Below, in pieces: positions 7,158 through 9,167 of a stretch of DNA of 9,167 bases. The stretch's first letter is position 1, and each line of letters begins with the position of its first letter. Origin of the DNA: Pseudomonadales bacterium (GTDB lineage: Bacteria > Pseudomonadota > Gammaproteobacteria > Pseudomonadales > Moraxellaceae); contig JABEVH010000304.1 of NCBI GenBank assembly GCA_013043915.1, forward strand, positions 1 through 9,167, written 5' to 3'. A program made the position numbers and the translations under genes. Below the pieces are notes generated by a model. It saw only the letters and a program-made list of their open reading frames with translations, was not told the DNA's origin and ran no database searches.

Positions 7158-8253
7158 TTATAAACCCATTTTCAAGGAAGCCTGGATAAACTCATCCAGG
7201 TCGCCATCAAGAACTGCACCGGGATTGGAGTTTTCAATATTACTACGTAAATCCTTTACACGTGACTGATCAAGCACATAGGAGCGAATCTGACTGCCCC
7301 AGCCTATATCGGATTTAGTTTCTTCCAGAGCTTGCTGAGCGGCGTTGCGTTTCTGGATTTCCAGCTCATAAAGTTTAGCCTTTAACTGCTTCATGGCCGT
7401 ATCACGGTTTTTATGCTGCGAACGGTCATTTTGGCATTGCACCACGGTATTCGTTGGCAAATGCGTGATACGTACAGCCGATTCAGTACGGTTCACATGC
7501 TGACCGCCGGCACCGCTGGCACGATAAACATCAATGCGTAGATCGGCAGGGTTAATGTCAATTTCAATATCATCGCTGATTTCTGGTGAAACAAACACAG
7601 CGGCAAACGAGGTATGCCGGCGATTACCTGAATCAAAAGGTGACTTGCGTACAAGACGATGTACGCCTATTTCCGTACGTAACCAGCCAAAGGCATAGTC
7701 ACCTTCCAAGCGCATGGTCGCAGACTTGATACCCGCTACATCACCATCAGTGACTTCCAGCAATTCCGTTTTAAAGCCATGGCGTTCACCCCAGCGCAGA
7801 TACATACGACATAGCATATTGGCCCAGTCTTGTGCCTCTGTGCCTCCAGAACCTGCTTGTATATCCAGAAAAGCATGACATACATCCATTTCACCGGAGA
7901 ACATGCGACGAAACTCAAGATCTGCTACCTGTTGTTCAACGACATCAAGTTCAGCAGTCACATCCAGCAAGGTCGCTTCATCATCTTCACTGACAGCCAG
8001 ATCAAGAAGTTCAGAAGCACCTTCAAGTTGCACAGCAACCTGTTGCAGTGTATTCACGACACCTTCAAGCGCTCCACGTTCTTTACCGTAAGCCTGACCC
8101 TGTTCAGGATGCTTCCAGATATCGGAAGATTCAAGCTCGCGTACAACCTCTTCGAGCCGTTCCATCTTCAGATCAAAGTCAAAGATACCCCCGAAGGGCT
8201 TGCGAACGATCCGTCAGATCCTTGATACGCAAGAGATAGGGATTAATTTCCAT
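7158..8253 (-). CDS. prfB: Peptide chain release factor 2 (RF2), expressed through a programmed +1 frameshift
   Basis: RF2 releases finished peptides at UGA and UAA codons on the ribosome. The gene is in two frames. From ATG 8253 (GAGGT ribosome site five bases upstream) 24 codons read MEINPYLLRIKDLTDRSQAL then RGYL before an in-frame TGA at 8179-8181. Slipping +1 on CTT continues as DFDLKMERLEE to the TAG-region end at 7158, giving 364 residues (E. coli 365). An ATG at 8165 opens a 335-residue frame but lies downstream of the slip site and lacks the conserved N-terminus, so it is not the start. The UGA-recognition tripeptide SPF is at about 204-206 and the catalytic GGQ at about 249-251 (GAGGQHVNRTESAVRITH). 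The residue equivalent to E. coli 246 is Ala, as in most bacteria rather than the Thr of K-12. Followed by lysS 30 bp downstream. The frameshift makes synthesis autoregulated: low RF2 favours slipping. Confidence 0.97.
8178..8193 (-). promoter_or_regulatory. prfB programmed +1 frameshift site
   Basis: On the minus strand the site reads CGGGGG TAT CTT TGA C: an SD-like G run (8188-8192) three bases before the slippery CTT (8182-8184), then the TGA stop (8179-8181) and a C (8178), the poor termination context. Slippage, spacing and stop context are identical to the known E. coli site. The SD-like element is CGGGGG where E. coli has AGGGGG, so it loses one possible pair with the 16S anti-SD. Confidence 0.95.
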
Positions 8254-8277
8254 GCTGACCTCAATGAAAAGACGCAC

Positions 8278-8307
8278 ATTCTAGATCAAGTTGATACACT
8301 TGACCAA
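8278..8307 (-). promoter_or_regulatory. Candidate prfB promoter with an internal dyad
   Basis: On the minus strand TTGGTC (8307-8302) and TAGAAT (8283-8278) are separated by 18 bases, giving a sigma70-like promoter whose start would fall roughly 20 bases before the prfB ATG. The spacer is filled by an inverted repeat: GATCAAGT (8284-8291) and ACTTGACC (8298-8305) pair over eight positions (one G-T) around a 6-base centre. It looks like a repressor operator or a short leader hairpin. The -35 match is weak. Confidence 0.4.
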
Positions 8308-8361
8308 TGCTCTGCACAAGGTCAACACGGATAGACAAAATAAACTTACTTAATGCTCGTC

Positions 8362-8796
8362 CTACCCACCGCGAATATATTGCTCAAGCTGATGAATCAT
8401 GGATTGTTGATCAGACATGATGTCTTTGACCAAGTCACCAATCGAGATTAAGCCTATCAACTCATCGCCCTCGACCACAGGAAGATGACGTAAGCGTTTG
8501 TCGGTCATCAACGTCATGCAGTACTCATTGGTCTGTGCACTCGTCACGGTGATAACACCTTGCGTCATGATGTCACGCACCTGCGTGTTATAGGAGGACC
8601 GCTCCATCAACACCACTTTACGAGCATAATCGCGCTCACTGACAATGCCTACCAAACGCCCTTGCTCAATCACCAACACAGCACCGATGCCTTTTTCGGC
8701 CATAAGGTTCAAAGCCTCAAGCACGGTAGAACCTGGATGAACCGAGTAAACTTGATGGCTTCCCTTGCTACGCAAAATATCTGCGACCGTTTTCAC
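8362..8796 (-). CDS. Small two-CBS-domain protein
   Basis: This is a 144-residue soluble protein made almost wholly of a Bateman module: CBS1 at about 6-64 (ILRSKGSHQVYSVHP... VSERDYARKVVL) and CBS2 at about 72-128 (VRDIMTQGVITVTS... LIGLISIGDLVKDIM), with a short acidic/helical tail. Stand-alone CBS pairs bind adenosyl nucleotides and often sense energy state, but the partner is unknown here. The GTG at 8796 is chosen because the family begins (M/V)KTVADILRSKG and GAGG sits eight bases upstream. An in-frame ATG at 8892 would add 32 basic, unconserved residues and overlaps the predicted promoter -10. It lies 108 bp upstream of prfB on the same strand with no clear terminator between them, so partial readthrough into prfB-lysS is possible. 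Confidence 0.9.
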   Translation of the reverse strand: MKTVADILRSKGSHQVYSVHPGSTVLEALNLMAEKGIGAVLVIEQGRLVGIVSERDYARKVVLMERSSYNTQVRDIMTQGVITVTSAQTNEYCMTLMTDKRLRHLPVVEGDELIGLISIGDLVKDIMSDQQSMIHQLEQYIRGG

Positions 8797-8890
8797 GTTC
8801 AGTCCCTCTTCTGTTAAACTCGTGGGTTGTTGTACCACGCCCCTATGACAACGTCGAGTCGTCGTAGAGCGCTCAACGGATACTCCCCTC

Positions 8891-8919
8891 ATGCTACAAC
8901 CTTATCAGAAAATTAACAA
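8891..8919 (-). promoter_or_regulatory. Candidate sigma70 promoter of the CBS-domain gene
   Basis: On the minus strand TTGTTA (8919-8914) and TAGCAT (8896-8891) are 17 bases apart, each matching four of six consensus positions, in an AT-rich stretch. Transcription would start near 8884 and leave a leader of roughly 88 bases before the GTG at 8796. Confidence 0.4.
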
Positions 8920-8975
8920 AAACTTAGGATTAACTAAACGAGGTTATGTAGGCATGGTCCAGTGATAGACAAAAA

Positions 8976-9149
8976 CTGTTCATCTCGTTTCCAGCCAGCC
9001 GAATGATAAACAGCTTGTGGCGGCTTCATGGGTCATAGCCGCTAAACCTCCCCATGTCTAAAGACAGTGGGTTCTAAGGGCGAACCCGATGGGGTCTCCG
9101 GGCTCTGATGTAACTACTCAATTCTGGCTATGAGCTAAAGCTCATGCCA
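8976..9149 (-). other. Run of stem-loops at the right edge, resembling an IS200/IS605 right end / omega-RNA region
   Basis: No gene is visible from 8797 to the window end (371 bp). This part holds successive inverted repeats: CTGTTCATC/GATAAACAG (8976-8984 with 9005-9013, one mismatch); GCGGCT/AGCCGC (9020-9025 with 9037-9042); CCCATGTCT-AA-AGACAgTGGG (9051-9071, one bulge); GGG-CGAA-CCC (9078-9087); and TGGCtATGAGCT-AA-AGCTCATGCCA (9125-9149, one bulge). Read on the minus strand, the sequence runs from the last hairpin through GAGCCCGGAGACCCC and GGGTTCGCCC to a hairpin with CTTTAGA followed by GGGGAGGTTTA. This order and wording resemble the transcribed right ends of tnpB-carrying IS200/IS605 elements. 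The tnpB gene itself would lie beyond the edge. The resemblance is from memory of the family and the terminal boundary is not defined. Confidence 0.4.
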
Positions 9150-9167
9150 TCATTGATCGTCTTGCGA

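Noticed and set aside
7158..8165. prfB as a shortened 335-residue protein starting at 8165, or as a frameshifted pseudogene.
   Set aside because: The upstream 24 codons, slippery CTT TGA C and SD-like G run give the full RF2 N-terminus; the frame break is the known programmed site.
8797..8892. N-terminal extension of the CBS protein from the ATG at 8892.
   Set aside because: The extra 32 residues are unlike the family, the ATG overlaps the likely -10, and the GTG at 8796 has a better ribosome site.
9051..9100. A tRNA gene suggested by GGTTC- and GAACCC-like pieces.
   Set aside because: No acceptor stem, anticodon arm or proper T-loop can be drawn.
9128..9166. A minus-strand coding end (RKTINDGMSFSS then stop) as the C-terminus of TnpB.
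   Set aside because: Only 12 residues are visible and they match no TnpB motif; the zinc-finger and catalytic Asp region would be outside the window, so it cannot be supported.
1..9167. CRISPR arrays, rRNA or integrase/attachment sites.
   Set aside because: No regularly spaced direct repeats, rRNA-like stretches or recombinase genes were seen.

Overview
The window looks like chromosomal DNA of a gammaproteobacterium. Four genes point that way: a CysB-type regulator close to the enterobacterial/pseudomonad protein, an AroF/AroG-type DAHP synthase, the prfB-lysS pair with the classical RF2 frameshift site, and a small two-CBS protein. The genus cannot be read from the sequence alone. Nearly all the coding capacity is conserved housekeeping or regulatory genes. 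The accessory-looking parts are the left end and the last ~190 bp.

Layout. (1) 1-2296, plus strand: the C-terminal, synthetase half of an asparagine-synthase-like amidotransferase that enters from the left edge, then a GT9 (heptosyltransferase-like) glycosyltransferase. Together they look like the tail of a surface-polysaccharide (LPS or exopolysaccharide) cluster. (2) 2297-2551: 255 bp without a gene between convergent genes. It holds several short inverted repeats and, at its right edge, a sequence resembling the right end of IS200/IS605-type elements. (3) 2552-4436: cysB on the minus strand, divergent from a TauE/SafE (TSUP) membrane transporter. The 127-bp region between them carries an 8-bp perfect dyad. 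This is a probable sulfur-metabolism pair. (4) 4492-5565: a type I DAHP synthase (AroF-like), the first step of aromatic amino acid synthesis, ending in a GC-rich hairpin shared with the convergent lysS. (5) 8253-5622, minus strand: prfB (peptide release factor 2, needing a programmed +1 frameshift) followed 30 bp later by lysS, the usual translation operon. (6) 8796-8362, minus strand: a 144-residue two-CBS-domain protein starting at GTG. (7) 8797-9167: 371 bp without a gene. It contains a probable promoter for the CBS gene and then a run of stem-loops at the right edge. Read on the minus strand these resemble the right end / omega-RNA region of an IS200/IS605 tnpB element lying outside the window.

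No complete undescribed multi-gene system is visible. The best leads are the RF2 frameshift site with an altered SD-like element, a C9 tract inside the glycosyltransferase gene (possible phase variation), the dyad between cysB and the transporter, a dyad inside the predicted prfB promoter, and the structured right-edge region.
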